In this document: positions 1 to 6,907 of the stretch, piece after piece
Numbering within the stretch: the stretch's first letter is position 1
How the letters are laid out: the number at the start of each line of letters is the position of its first letter
Source: Candidatus Brocadiaceae bacterium
GTDB taxonomy: Bacteria; Planctomycetota; Brocadiia; SM23-32
Assembly: GCA_030615435.1 (NCBI GenBank)
Contig: JAUWZH010000001.1
Coordinates: 1 to 31,493, forward strand
Direction: 5' to 3'
DNA: 31,493 bases
Translations under genes and position numbers: made by a program
Notes under the pieces: generated by a model
Databases searched by the model: none
Seen by the model: only the letters and a program-made list of their open reading frames with translations
Told to the model about the DNA's origin: nothing

Positions 1-1
1 C

Positions 2-790
2 GACATTTTCCAGGCCAATCTGTCCCAGCGCTTCGAGGGCCCGTGCCCGGCCGACGGGCTGGACATTTACGAGAGGCTCCGCGCAATCAACCCGGCGCCC
101 TTTTCGGCGTACTTGCGCTACCCCGGCTTCGAGATCATATCGTCCTCGCCCGAGCGCTTCCTCTTTCTTGAAGGAGACCGAGTGGTCACCCGCCCCATCA
201 AAGGCACTCGCCCGCGGTTGGAAGGGGACCGGACCTTCAACCGCCGCATGAGCCGGGAGCTGCTCGGCTCGGCGAAAGACCACGCCGAGCTGGCAATGAT
301 CGTGGACCTCGAGCGCAACGACCTGGGCCGGGTCTGCCGCTACGGCACGGTGCGCGTGGCCGAACACGCCGTCCTTGAGGCATACCCGACGGTCTATCAT
401 CTGGTCTCGACGGTCGAGGGGCGCCTCTACCGGGAGCATCACGACGAGTTCTCGCTGATCCGGGCCACCTTCCCCGGAGGCTCGATCACGGGCGCCCCGA
501 AGATCCGAGCCATGGAGATCATCGAAGAGCTCGAACCCCACGCCCGCGCGCTCTACACAGGCAGCATCGGCTACGTGTCCTTCCACGGGAGGATGGACCT
601 CAACATCGTGATCCGCACGATGCTCAAGATCGGAGGCCGCATCTACATGCAGGTCGGCGGGGGGATCGTGGCGGACTCCGAACCCGAACTGGAGTTCCAG
701 GAAACCCTCCACAAGGGCAAGGCGCTCTTCCTCGCCGTCGGCGCGGAGAACTACGAGGAGATCATGGAAGTGGCCGCGCATGAAGGCTGA
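2..790 (+). CDS. pabB: Aminodeoxychorismate synthase component I, C-terminal part (start lies outside the window)
   Basis: Chorismate-binding enzyme that, with a glutaminase subunit, converts chorismate to 4-amino-4-deoxychorismate for folate synthesis. The reading frame is open from base 2 and holds the family landmarks in order: DIFQANLSQRF, the RPIKGTRPR block, the SAKDHAELAMIVDLERNDLGR block, FPGGSITGAPKIRAMEII, and the closing GGGIVADSEPELEFQET. The lysine in PIKGT is the residue typical of PabB; anthranilate synthase TrpE normally has PIAGT. That lysine is why I call PabB rather than TrpE. The stop overlaps the next gene by 11 bp, so the two are translationally linked, and the neighbour is the enzyme for the next step. 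Only the N-terminal part is missing. Sure of the family, fairly sure of PabB. Confidence 0.9.
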   Translation, partial: DIFQANLSQRFEGPCPADGLDIYERLRAINPAPFSAYLRYPGFEIISSSPERFLFLEGDRVVTRPIKGTRPRLEGDRTFNRRMSRELLGSAKDHAELAMIVDLERNDLGRVCRYGTVRVAEHAVLEAYPTVYHLVSTVEGRLYREHHDEFSLIRATFPGGSITGAPKIRAMEIIEELEPHARALYTGSIGYVSFHGRMDLNIVIRTMLKIGGRIYMQVGGGIVADSEPELEFQETLHKGKALFLAVGAENYEEIMEVAAHEG

Positions 791-1679
791 ACACGTATAC
801 CTGAACGGCACAATTCTGCCCCGCTCGGAGGCGAAAATATCGGCCGCCGACCGCGGGTTTCTCTACGGTGACGGTTTCTTTGAGACCGCCCGGATCGTGG
901 CCGGGACGCCATTCCGGCTCGGCCAACACGTGGAGCGCCTGAACCGATCCTGCCTGGAAGCGAAATGGGACCGAGAAATGGACGGGGAGCGGATCGAGGA
1001 GGCCGTCGCCGCCCTGGTGCGCCGCAACGAGGTGGCGGAGGGCTACCTGCGCATCACCGCCAGCCGTGGTCCCCATCGGGGGGAGCTCATGGCGCTGGAA
1101 GCGCTGGAGCCCACGCTGCTCGTCGAGGCCCGGCCGATGGAGCTGCCCCCGCTCGACGCGCCGCCCCCCTACACCCTCATCCGATCGCCCTACCGGCTGA
1201 ACGAGCGCTCGCCGCTGGTCCGCCACAAGGCCACCAGCTACCAGGCGAACCTGCTCGCCCTCGCCGAGGGGCGCCGCAGGGGAGCGGATGAGGTGTATTT
1301 CCTCAACTCGCAGGGTCACCTGACCGAGGGAGCCATCACAAACCTGTTCTTCGTCCGGTCCGGAAAGGTCTGCACACCGGACGTGGAGTGCGGGCTGCTG
1401 CCCGGCATCACCCGGGGCGTCGTGATGGAACTGTGTGTGCGGCACGCGGTCCCCTGGGAGACCGGACACTACGAGGAGGAAGAGCTCGGGCTCGCCGATG
1501 AGGTGTTCTGCACCAACTCCCTGCGGGGGATTGTGCCGGTAGAGGCCATTGTGGAGGTGCGAGAACATTTCGCCGAGCGCCCCCTCACCACGCGGCTTCA
1601 GCGCCTTTACGCCGCCCTGGTGCGGGCAGAATGCGCAGACGCGGGGGAGGCCGGAGGGCGACGCTCCGCCCACCCGTAG
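780..1679 (+). CDS. pabC: Class IV PLP aminotransferase-fold enzyme, probable aminodeoxychorismate lyase
   Basis: Fold-type IV PLP enzyme, 299 aa, the usual length of PabC, D-amino-acid transaminase and IlvE. Probable role: release of pyruvate from aminodeoxychorismate to give 4-aminobenzoate. Visible landmarks are YLNGTILP near the N-terminus, DRGFLYGDGFFET at about 24-36, the PLP lysine in VRHKATSYQANLL (Lys150), TEGAITNLFF at about 182-191 and GLLPGITRGVVMEL at about 205-220. Its ATG lies inside the end of pabB in another frame (11-bp overlap), which supports joint translation and the folate role. Sequence alone does not fully exclude a branched-chain or D-amino-acid aminotransferase; the assignment to PabC rests mainly on the pabB neighbour. 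The last ~20 residues are rich in Gly, Arg and Ala and look like a loose tail. Confidence 0.85.
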   Translation: MKAEHVYLNGTILPRSEAKISAADRGFLYGDGFFETARIVAGTPFRLGQHVERLNRSCLEAKWDREMDGERIEEAVAALVRRNEVAEGYLRITASRGPHRGELMALEALEPTLLVEARPMELPPLDAPPPYTLIRSPYRLNERSPLVRHKATSYQANLLALAEGRRRGADEVYFLNSQGHLTEGAITNLFFVRSGKVCTPDVECGLLPGITRGVVMELCVRHAVPWETGHYEEEELGLADEVFCTNSLRGIVPVEAIVEVREHFAERPLTTRLQRLYAALVRAECADAGEAGGRRSAHP

Positions 1680-1867
1680 CCCCCCAGGGGCGGGCTTAAG
1701 CTCCCCCCCGCAGGGGGTCACCATGTCCTGGCAAAGAAACTCTTTCTTCTTGACACCCCGCTGCGGTGGGGTTAAACTCCATCGTTCGCGGTGAGGGCGA
1801 CCGTGGGCGCGGCCGCCAGGTTTCCCGGAGGAGGGGGTTCGCCTGACAGGGACCGGAGGATTGCCAA
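1680..1867. other. Intergenic region with short hairpins
   Basis: No gene seen. It holds CCCCC-GCA-GGGGG (1705-1717), an AAGAAA-CTC-TTTCTT inverted repeat (1734-1748) and ACCCCGC-TGCG-GTGGGGT (1755-1772). None is followed by a clear T-run, so none is a convincing intrinsic terminator for pabBC. The third lies in the spacer of the promoter candidate for the next gene. Confidence 0.4.
1750..1778 (+). promoter_or_regulatory. Candidate sigma70 promoter for the PQQ-propeller lipoprotein gene
   Basis: TTGACA at 1750-1755, a 17-bp spacer and TAAACT at 1773-1778. The -35 is a perfect consensus and the -10 matches 4 of 6. The expected transcript start is about 80 nt before the ATG at 1868. A hairpin-forming sequence fills the spacer. 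Confidence 0.5.
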
Positions 1868-3022
1868 ATGAGGATCCATCGCAAGGACCTTATGGGATTC
1901 GTTGTCGTGGTGACGGTGCTGCTGTTGGGTTGCGAGATGGTGTGCGGGCGGCTGGCCGGGCGCGAGATATCCGAACCGCGGCCCACAGCGCGGGCGGGTA
2001 AGGTCATTGATCCAGCCAACATCCAGCTCGACCTGGAAGCGGAAGGGTTGAAAGTGTGGTGGCGGCAGGACATCGGGCAAGTCGCCGGAGGCAAGAATCT
2101 CAGACATATCTACTTGCTGGACAACCTGCTGGCGGCGGAGACGCTTGACGGGACCCTGTTCTACTTCGATGCGACCACGGGGGTCTGGACCGGCATCACG
2201 CGCCTGAAGTCCTCTCTGCTTGCGCCCCCGGCGATCCACGAGAAGACCCTGTATGCGGTCTCCGGGCGCGCCCTGCTGATGGTCAATCGCGAATCCGGTC
2301 TGATTGAGAAGCGTCTGCTCGCGCAGATGCCGGTCTCCTGCCAGCCCCTTCCGTTCTACGACTTCCTCATCCTGAGCGGCGGGAACGGGGACATAGTCTG
2401 CCTGGATCCGCAAGAGGACGGCAGACGCATATGGCGGGTCAGAGCCGGCGGCTCAGTTGACGAACCTCCGCTGCTCAGAGATGCACGCATTTACGCGGTC
2501 GGCTACAAAGGGAAGGTAGTGGCGATTCCCGTGCACACAGGGATCGTGCGCTGGGACTGGAGGCCAAAAGCCCCGTCCAAATTGATCTCCGGCCTGGCAC
2601 TGGCCGAGGGCTATCTCAGCGTGGGAGATAACAGGGGATTCGTTTACCGCCTGACGGCAGAAGACGGCATCTTCGTGTGGAAGTACCCGGCTGGCGCGCC
2701 CGTTGTGGCCACTGCGCCCATCGGCGAAAAGCTCCTGGTATTCACCCACCGTGGCGGGGTCCTTTGCCTGGATGTCGCCGGAGTGGAGCCTGAGCTTCTG
2801 TGGAAGCATCCCGACGGCCTGAAGCTCATCGCCACGGGAAAACGCGACGTCTACATGCTGACCTCCGATCGCTGCGTGACGTGCGTCTCTCTGAAGAGTG
2901 GCAAGGAAAAATGGCGCCTGCCGCTGGCCGAAGACTGCGCCGTCGTGTCCGAGCCCTCTGAACCTGCTTTCTACGTGTCGCAGGCCCGCGGCGCCATAAT
3001 GGCCATCAGGGAACTGGATTAA
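1868..3022 (+). CDS. Lipoprotein with PQQ-like beta-propeller repeats (BamB-like fold)
   Basis: 384 aa. The N-terminus is basic (MRIHRKD), followed by a hydrophobic run and the lipobox LLGC with Cys22, so the mature protein should be lipid-anchored in the envelope. The rest is a string of PQQ/WD40-like blades, visible as recurring units: TLFYFDATTGVWTG, DIVCLDPQEDGRRIWR, KVVAIPVHTGIVRWDW, FVYRLTAEDGIFVWKY, GVLCLDVAGVEPELLWK and CVTCVSLKSGKEKWRL, each ending in the typical G-x-x-x-W. This fold is shared by BamB of the outer-membrane assembly complex and by many quinoprotein-like proteins of unknown role, and no dehydrogenase active-site features are seen. A GGAGG ribosome site (about 1855-1859) sits before the ATG. 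It appears to be transcribed alone. Fold is sure; role is open. Confidence 0.85.
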   Translation: MRIHRKDLMGFVVVVTVLLLGCEMVCGRLAGREISEPRPTARAGKVIDPANIQLDLEAEGLKVWWRQDIGQVAGGKNLRHIYLLDNLLAAETLDGTLFYFDATTGVWTGITRLKSSLLAPPAIHEKTLYAVSGRALLMVNRESGLIEKRLLAQMPVSCQPLPFYDFLILSGGNGDIVCLDPQEDGRRIWRVRAGGSVDEPPLLRDARIYAVGYKGKVVAIPVHTGIVRWDWRPKAPSKLISGLALAEGYLSVGDNRGFVYRLTAEDGIFVWKYPAGAPVVATAPIGEKLLVFTHRGGVLCLDVAGVEPELLWKHPDGLKLIATGKRDVYMLTSDRCVTCVSLKSGKEKWRLPLAEDCAVVSEPSEPAFYVSQARGAIMAIRELD

Positions 3023-3447
3023 GGTCCCGGTTGCTGCCGTCCGCTCGGTTTCGTCTCGGGGCCGGCATGGCTGTGGCAACTCGATCCCGTTGAGGGCGGT
3101 TGGCGGGAATGCGGGACGGACCCTCCCCACGAGGCGCGCCCTCATGCGGCCCTCCGAGATTGCCCGCAACTACGCCGCTGGACCGCCCAGGTCCCATTCG
3201 ACGGCGCTCTCAGCGTAGCGTAGAACCACCCGCATGCCGGAAGCATGGAAAAACCCCGCCTACCACAAAAGGCGGGGCTTTTCTACGTGCCTTCAAGGCG
3301 GCCCCCGAACCGCCAAATACTGTAACCGCCCCGGAAAAACTCCTCAGGGCCGGTCCGTCTACAGATCGTCGCAAGTGACCACCGTGCCAAGGCTCCCAAT
3401 GCCCCCTTGGGAGGCCGGCAGCAGGGGCGAACCGGGGATTTGCGCCC
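3023..3447. other. Gene-free region with a terminator and one hairpin
   Basis: No credible gene; the short frames here have no recognisable content. It contains the intrinsic terminator at 3249-3283 and a second inverted repeat, CTCCCAA/TTGGGAG (3393-3399 and 3407-3413, 7-nt loop). The second lies just beyond the stop of the minus-strand histone gene and could help end its transcript, but no T-run follows it. Confidence 0.5.
3249..3283 (+). terminator. Intrinsic terminator (possibly bidirectional)
   Basis: Perfect 8-bp stem CCCCGCCT (3254-3261) / AGGCGGGG (3270-3277) with an 8-nt loop, followed by CTTTTCT on the plus strand and preceded by AAAAA, which reads as a T-run on the minus strand. 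It sits between the lipoprotein gene (+) and the histone gene (-) and can serve both. Confidence 0.8.
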
Positions 3448-3642
3448 TTACACGTCTTTCGCCTGAACTGTCTTCCGGCCGTTCGCCTGGGCGCGCTCCG
3501 CCGCTCTGTCAAGGCATTCGTAGAGGCTCTCGTTGGCCGCTTCCAGCACTTCCGCCGAACACATGAGGCCCTTCGACTTGATGTAGGCCTTCGCCTTAGA
3601 ACTGACTACCAGCATCTCTCTGCACTCCCCGCTCTTGGCCAT
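3448..3642 (-). CDS. Small histone-fold DNA-binding protein (bacterial histone)
   Basis: 64 aa: a ten-residue head, then one histone-fold module. The order matches archaeal and bacterial histones: a first helix with the VVSSKAKAYIKSKG type of sequence, a long central helix (about 29-54), then the C-terminal GRKTVQAKDV. Arg56, Thr58 and Asp63 have the same spacing as the R-T pair and the R-D clamp of archaeal HMf-type histones (GRKTIKAEDI). Known relatives in bacteria include the Bdellovibrio histone Bd0055; the role is expected to be DNA binding or compaction as a dimer. The start is the ATG at 3642: a GGGAGG site lies 8 nt upstream, whereas an in-frame TTG further upstream at 3657 would start inside that site. 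Three cysteines (7, 28, 43) are unusual in such a small histone. Monocistronic, with its own promoter. Confidence 0.8.
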   Translation of the reverse strand: MAKSGECREMLVVSSKAKAYIKSKGLMCSAEVLEAANESLYECLDRAAERAQANGRKTVQAKDV

Positions 3643-3705
3643 AAAAAAACCTCCCAATCCTTGAAAAAAGGTCTACCGAAAAAGCCCGCTTGCGACGTTC
3701 CATGG

Positions 3706-3733
3706 ATATTATCACCTGTACGAGCCGAGTCAA
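3706..3733 (-). promoter_or_regulatory. Candidate sigma70 promoter for the histone gene
   Basis: Read on the minus strand: TTGACT (3733-3728), 16-bp spacer, TAATAT (3711-3706). The expected leader is about 55-60 nt before the ATG at 3642. Confidence 0.5.
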
Positions 3734-3925
3734 GCGCAAAATCGGCGAAAACAGGGAATTTCGGCAGGAATCGCGCATCTCGCGCCTGCTGAGGCACGCC
3801 ACTGTGGCCTGGCGCCCCCCTTGGCCGGGGAAAGGCGCTTGGAAAATGAACGACGGAAGGTCGACTGAAAGTCAGAGGATCGGGAATCGCCTCAGGCGCT
3901 TCTGTGTCGCGTGCGCTGTCCCGGT

Positions 3926-3954
3926 TTGCAGGCGCGAGCGCGGTGCACTAAACT
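3926..3954 (+). promoter_or_regulatory. Weak promoter candidate for the DUF362 gene
   Basis: TTGCAG (3926-3931), 17-bp spacer, TAAACT (3949-3954), about 50 nt before the proposed ATG at 4010. The rest of 3643-4009 holds no gene I can support. Confidence 0.3.
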
Positions 3955-4009
3955 AATGAAGCGGGCTCGCAAGGCGGGGGAAAACAGCGCCGGCAGCGGG
4001 GACGGAGCC

Positions 4010-5011
4010 ATGTCGGAGCAGGGAGAAAAGCTGACGCGGCGAGGTTTCCTGGCTTACGCCGCAGCCTCTGGAGCGGCGTTGGCGGGCCTGCGCGCACTGT
4101 CGCGCTGGCAGAGGCCTTTCGTGCTGAGGGGGCACGCCCCCTCGCAAATGCGCCCCGGGTTGGCGATCGTTCACGGAAGCGCTCCTTTGCCCGCCCGGGA
4201 GGCGGAACTGGTCGGGAGAATGACGCGCTCGGCGGTCGCAGCGCTGGGAGGGATGCAGAAACTCGTCCGGCCGGGCTCCACCGTGATCGTCAAGCCCAAC
4301 ATCGCCTGGGTGCGCTCCCCCGAGCTCGCCGCCAACACGAATCCCTGGGTGGTGTCGGCGATCGTGCAGATGTGCCGGGAGGCGGGGGCGCGCACCGTGA
4401 GGGTGATGGACCGCACCATCTCTCGGAACCCCCGCCCCTCCTACGAGGCGAGCGGCATCGAAAAGGCCGCCGCGGCAGCCGGGGCCGAGGTGGCTTACGT
4501 GGACGAGGCGCGGTTCGTTGAGGTTGAGATCCCCGGCGGTTTCGTGCTGAAGAGGTGGCCCTTCTGCGAAGAGTTCGTCAGCGCCGACGAGTGCGACGTG
4601 CTGATCAACGTGCCGATCCTCAAGGACCACGGCACGAGCCGCCTGACCATGGGCCTGAAGAATGCTTTCGGCATGGTCGGCGGCGAGCGGGGCGAGCTGC
4701 ATCGCCGGATTCACAGGAAAATCCCCGACCTGCACCGCGTGCTCAGGGTGGACCTGACGGTGCTGGACGCATACCGGGTGCTGCGCAAGCACGGGCCGAC
4801 CGGGGGGCGGCTGGAGGATGTGGATAACTCGCCCGATGGAGCACGACGCATCGTGGCCGGCACCGACCCCGTCGCGGTGGATGCCTACGGGGCCTCGCTG
4901 TTCGGCTACGGCCCGGACGAGATAGGGTTCGTCCAGCACGCCGAGGATGCCGGACTCGGGAAAGCGGACTGGCGTTCCCTCCTTCTCCACGAAGGGCAAA
5001 TTAGCCGCTGA
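4010..5011 (+). CDS. Tat-exported DUF362 domain protein
   Basis: 333 aa from the chosen start. The N-terminus carries a twin-arginine signal, LTRRGFLAYAAASGAALAG, so a folded and probably cofactor-bearing protein is exported. The body is DUF362: KPNIAWVRSP, the PWVVSAIVQMCREAGA helix, DVLINVPILKDHG, LTMGLKNAFGMV and the closing TDPVAVDAYGASLFGY. DUF362 proteins are often found with Fe-S ferredoxin domains, but no CxxCxxC cluster is visible here, so this is the stand-alone form. Its biochemical function is not known to me. The ATG at 4010 puts the RR motif about 10 residues in; a longer reading from 3911 or 3956 would bury the signal. The gene stands alone, divergent from the histone gene. Confidence 0.8.
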   Translation: MSEQGEKLTRRGFLAYAAASGAALAGLRALSRWQRPFVLRGHAPSQMRPGLAIVHGSAPLPAREAELVGRMTRSAVAALGGMQKLVRPGSTVIVKPNIAWVRSPELAANTNPWVVSAIVQMCREAGARTVRVMDRTISRNPRPSYEASGIEKAAAAAGAEVAYVDEARFVEVEIPGGFVLKRWPFCEEFVSADECDVLINVPILKDHGTSRLTMGLKNAFGMVGGERGELHRRIHRKIPDLHRVLRVDLTVLDAYRVLRKHGPTGGRLEDVDNSPDGARRIVAGTDPVAVDAYGASLFGYGPDEIGFVQHAEDAGLGKADWRSLLLHEGQISR

Positions 5012-5321
5012 GGCTCGCGGAATACGGACAGGCCGCCTCGACTGCGAAAAGCACGCTCTGCTGCACTTACCTTTCTCTCCGGGCAGCCCATCGGTCGCCC
5101 GATGCCACAGCGGCCCTCCCGAGAGGCCGACTGGCAGAGTTCCGCCTTCGCGAGTGCGGCGAAGCCTCGGCGGAGGAGCCTGGTGTGTCCTTTCGCCGCT
5201 CGCGGGGAGGGCACGTGGGCATGCCGCAAGGCCCCCTGATGCAGGGGCCGGCAGCAGGCACGCCGCCGTTCTTCCTCGGCAAAAAATGGGCTCAGCCCGA
5301 ACGTTCATTGCCGAGAATTCC
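5012..5321. other. GC-rich intergenic stretch without a gene
   Basis: No gene supported. It contains inverted repeats such as CGGCCcTCCCGAGaGGCCG near 5111 and CCCCTG-ATG-CAGGGG near 5234. Neither has a T-run. The open frames here are low-complexity, rich in Pro, Arg and Gly, and have no ribosome site. Confidence 0.4.
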
Positions 5322-5350
5322 TTGACCGCAGAGCAAAATCATGTTAGTAT
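5322..5350 (+). promoter_or_regulatory. Sigma70 promoter of the arsR/ABC operon, with possible operator
   Basis: TTGACC (5322-5327), 17-bp spacer, TAGTAT (5345-5350), only about 20 nt before the ribosome site and GTG start. The stretch over and just after the -10 (5343-5367) is very AT-rich for this genome and has an imperfect dyad, GTTAgta...ttacTTAAC. That is where an ArsR-type repressor would be expected to bind its own promoter. Confidence 0.6.
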
Positions 5351-5377
5351 ATTAGCACTTACTTAACGAGGCCCATC

Positions 5378-5704
5378 GTGCGCGACGCTAGAAGACTCGC
5401 CAGAATATTCAAGGCCCTCTCGGTGGAAACTCGCGTGCGGATACTTCAGTTGCTCAAAGACCGCCCGCTGTGCGTCGGCGCTCTGGCGGCCAGATTGAGC
5501 GTCTCCTCCGGGGCCGTGAGCCAGCATCTGCGCATCCTTCGCGATGCCGACCTGGTGGTGCCTGACAAGCGAGGTTACTTCGTGCACTACCACCTGAACG
5601 AAGAGACGCTGGCAGAGTGGAAACGAATGGCGGACGTCCTGCTCTCGAAGCAGGAGGGTTCAAAGTGCTGTGGGGGGATTCCCAGAGCGCTACCTGAAAA
5701 GTGA
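5378..5704 (+). CDS. ArsR/SmtB-family transcriptional repressor
   Basis: 108 aa winged-helix regulator. Visible: the family helix LARIFKALSVETRVRILQLL (about 6-25), the recognition helix SSGAVSQHLRILRDADLV, and the wing with DKRGYFVHYHLN. In ArsR proper the metal site in helix 3 is ELCVCDL; here the same place reads PLCVGAL, with one cysteine only, and a CC pair is present near the C-terminus (SKCCGG). The effector may therefore be a thiol-reactive compound or a metal bound in a different way. The start is a GTG with GAGG 6 nt upstream. It is the first gene of an operon with a Cys-rich peptide and an ABC-2 exporter, and presumably represses that operon. Effector unknown. Confidence 0.85.
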   Translation: MRDARRLARIFKALSVETRVRILQLLKDRPLCVGALAARLSVSSGAVSQHLRILRDADLVVPDKRGYFVHYHLNEETLAEWKRMADVLLSKQEGSKCCGGIPRALPEK

Positions 5705-5718
5705 AAGGAGCGATTGGC

Positions 5719-5868
5719 ATGTGTAACAGGGAGAAGGCGAAATCGCAGGGATGTCGCAACCCGGACCAGTCCAAGGGCGATCCCAAGGAGTGCAGTCCCG
5801 AACAGATAAGAGAATGTCACGGCGACCTCGGAGGACATCCGTGCGTTGAGCCGGCTGAGGATAGTTGA
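5719..5868 (+). CDS. 49-aa cysteine-rich small protein
   Basis: Starts MCNREKAKSQGC and ends HPCVEPAEDS. Cysteines lie at 2, 12, 25, 33 and 42 and histidines at 34 and 40, with the central pattern ECSPEQIRECHGD. A GAAAGGAG ribosome site ends 8 nt before the ATG and only 14 bp separate it from the arsR stop, so it is clearly placed as the second gene of the operon. I recall similar short peptides with a C-x-P-E-Q-I-x-E-C-H-G-D-type core next to ArsR genes in anaerobes, but cannot name a family with certainty. The Cys/His content suggests metal or Fe-S binding, for instance as a buffer or chaperone for the exporter. The protein is soluble, with no signal or membrane segment. Confidence 0.7.
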   Translation: MCNREKAKSQGCRNPDQSKGDPKECSPEQIRECHGDLGGHPCVEPAEDS

Positions 5869-5960
5869 CAGCGCATGCGGGGCAGAGGCGATGTGCTGCG
5901 CGGAGGGGGGGCGGGCCTGGTCCCCCACAGCCTGTGGCTCCCGTTTGAGCAGGAGATACG

Positions 5961-6893
5961 TTGAGCATGGAGAACGTCATTGAGGCGCGCGGCCTTGTGC
6001 GCCGCTACGGTGAGCTCCTCGCAGTGGACCGCGTGAGTTTCCAGGTGCGCCGCGGCGAGGTCTTCGGCTTCCTTGGTCCCAACGGAGCCGGCAAGACCAC
6101 AACCGTGAGGATGCTGACCGGGGTGATTCTTCCTTCGCAGGGGACCGCTCTGGTTGACGGCCACGACGTGGTCCGTGAGGCCGTGGCAGCCCGTGAGCAC
6201 ATCGGAACCGTTCCGGAGGAGGCCAATGTCTACGCGGACCTGACGGTCTGGCGGAACCTGATGCTGATGGCTGAGCTGCACGGGGTGCCGCGGGTCAGGC
6301 GCACGAAGCGGGGCAAGGAGCTGCTGGAGCTGTTCGGGCTCTCCGATAGGACCGGGCAGAAAGGGAGGGCTCTCTCCAGAGGGCTGCGTAAGCGCCTCAT
6401 GCTGTGCATGGCGTTGATCGGCGAGCCGACGGTGCTGTTTCTGGATGAGCCCACCAGCGGGCTCGATGTCGCCAGCGCGAGGCTGATCCGGGAGCTCATC
6501 GTCAGGATGAATCGCCGGCAGGGCATGACCGTCTTCCTGACCACCCACAACATCGAGGAGGCGGACCAGCTCTGTCACCGCATTGCGATCATCAACAGGG
6601 GGCGCATCATTGCGACGGACACGCCCGAGGCGCTGCGGCGCCGGTTCGAGGCCGTTCGGTCGGTCGAGGTCAGTCTCGCCGGCGAGGGCGTGGACGCGAA
6701 GGCGCTTTCGAGCCTGGAGGGGGTGAGCGAAGTCGAACGGCTGGCCGGCGGCTTTCGGCTGTTGACAAGCGAGCCGGGCCGGGTGGCGCAGCAGGTCGCG
6801 TGGCTGACGCGGCAGAAGGGAGTGCCCATTCGGACCCTGCGCACCTGCGAACCCAGCCTTGAGGATGTGTTTCTGCGTATCACAGAGGATTAG
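5961..6893 (+). CDS. ABC-2 type exporter, ATP-binding subunit
   Basis: 310 aa; a full nucleotide-binding domain followed by a ~90-residue tail common in CcmA/NodI-type exporters. Walker A GPNGAGKTT at 39-47, signature LSRGLRKR at 138-145 (an ABC-2 type variant of LSGGQ), Walker B VLFLDEP at 158-164 with catalytic Glu, D-loop SGLD, and H-loop His196. The start may be TTG 5961 or ATG 5967, with AGGAG at 5951-5955; spacing is 5 nt to the TTG and 11 nt to the ATG, so I give the TTG with reservation. The permease gene follows after 14 bp and together they should form a homodimeric ATPase/permease exporter in the cytoplasmic membrane. Substrate unknown; the ArsR and Cys-rich neighbours point to a metal, metalloid or toxic thiol-reactive compound. 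Confidence 0.92.
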   Translation: MSMENVIEARGLVRRYGELLAVDRVSFQVRRGEVFGFLGPNGAGKTTTVRMLTGVILPSQGTALVDGHDVVREAVAAREHIGTVPEEANVYADLTVWRNLMLMAELHGVPRVRRTKRGKELLELFGLSDRTGQKGRALSRGLRKRLMLCMALIGEPTVLFLDEPTSGLDVASARLIRELIVRMNRRQGMTVFLTTHNIEEADQLCHRIAIINRGRIIATDTPEALRRRFEAVRSVEVSLAGEGVDAKALSSLEGVSEVERLAGGFRLLTSEPGRVAQQVAWLTRQKGVPIRTLRTCEPSLEDVFLRITED

Positions 6894-6907
6894 GGAGCAC
6901 AGAGCCG

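Noticed and set aside
2..790. Anthranilate synthase TrpE
   Set aside because: PIKGT rather than PIAGT, and pabC overlaps the gene end.
762..1724. 320-aa minus-strand frame opposite pabC
   Set aside because: Shadow of pabC; composition is Pro/Gly/Arg/His-rich with no family features, while the plus strand has full PLP-enzyme motifs.
3200..3447. tRNA or other RNA gene in the gap before the histone gene
   Set aside because: Hairpins are present but no cloverleaf with T-arm and acceptor pairing can be drawn.
3643..3657. Longer start (TTG at 3657) for the histone gene
   Set aside because: It would lie within the GGGAGG ribosome site that serves the ATG at 3642.
3953..5308. 451-aa minus-strand frame opposite the DUF362 gene
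   Set aside because: Shadow frame in GC-rich DNA; no ribosome site and no recognisable domain.
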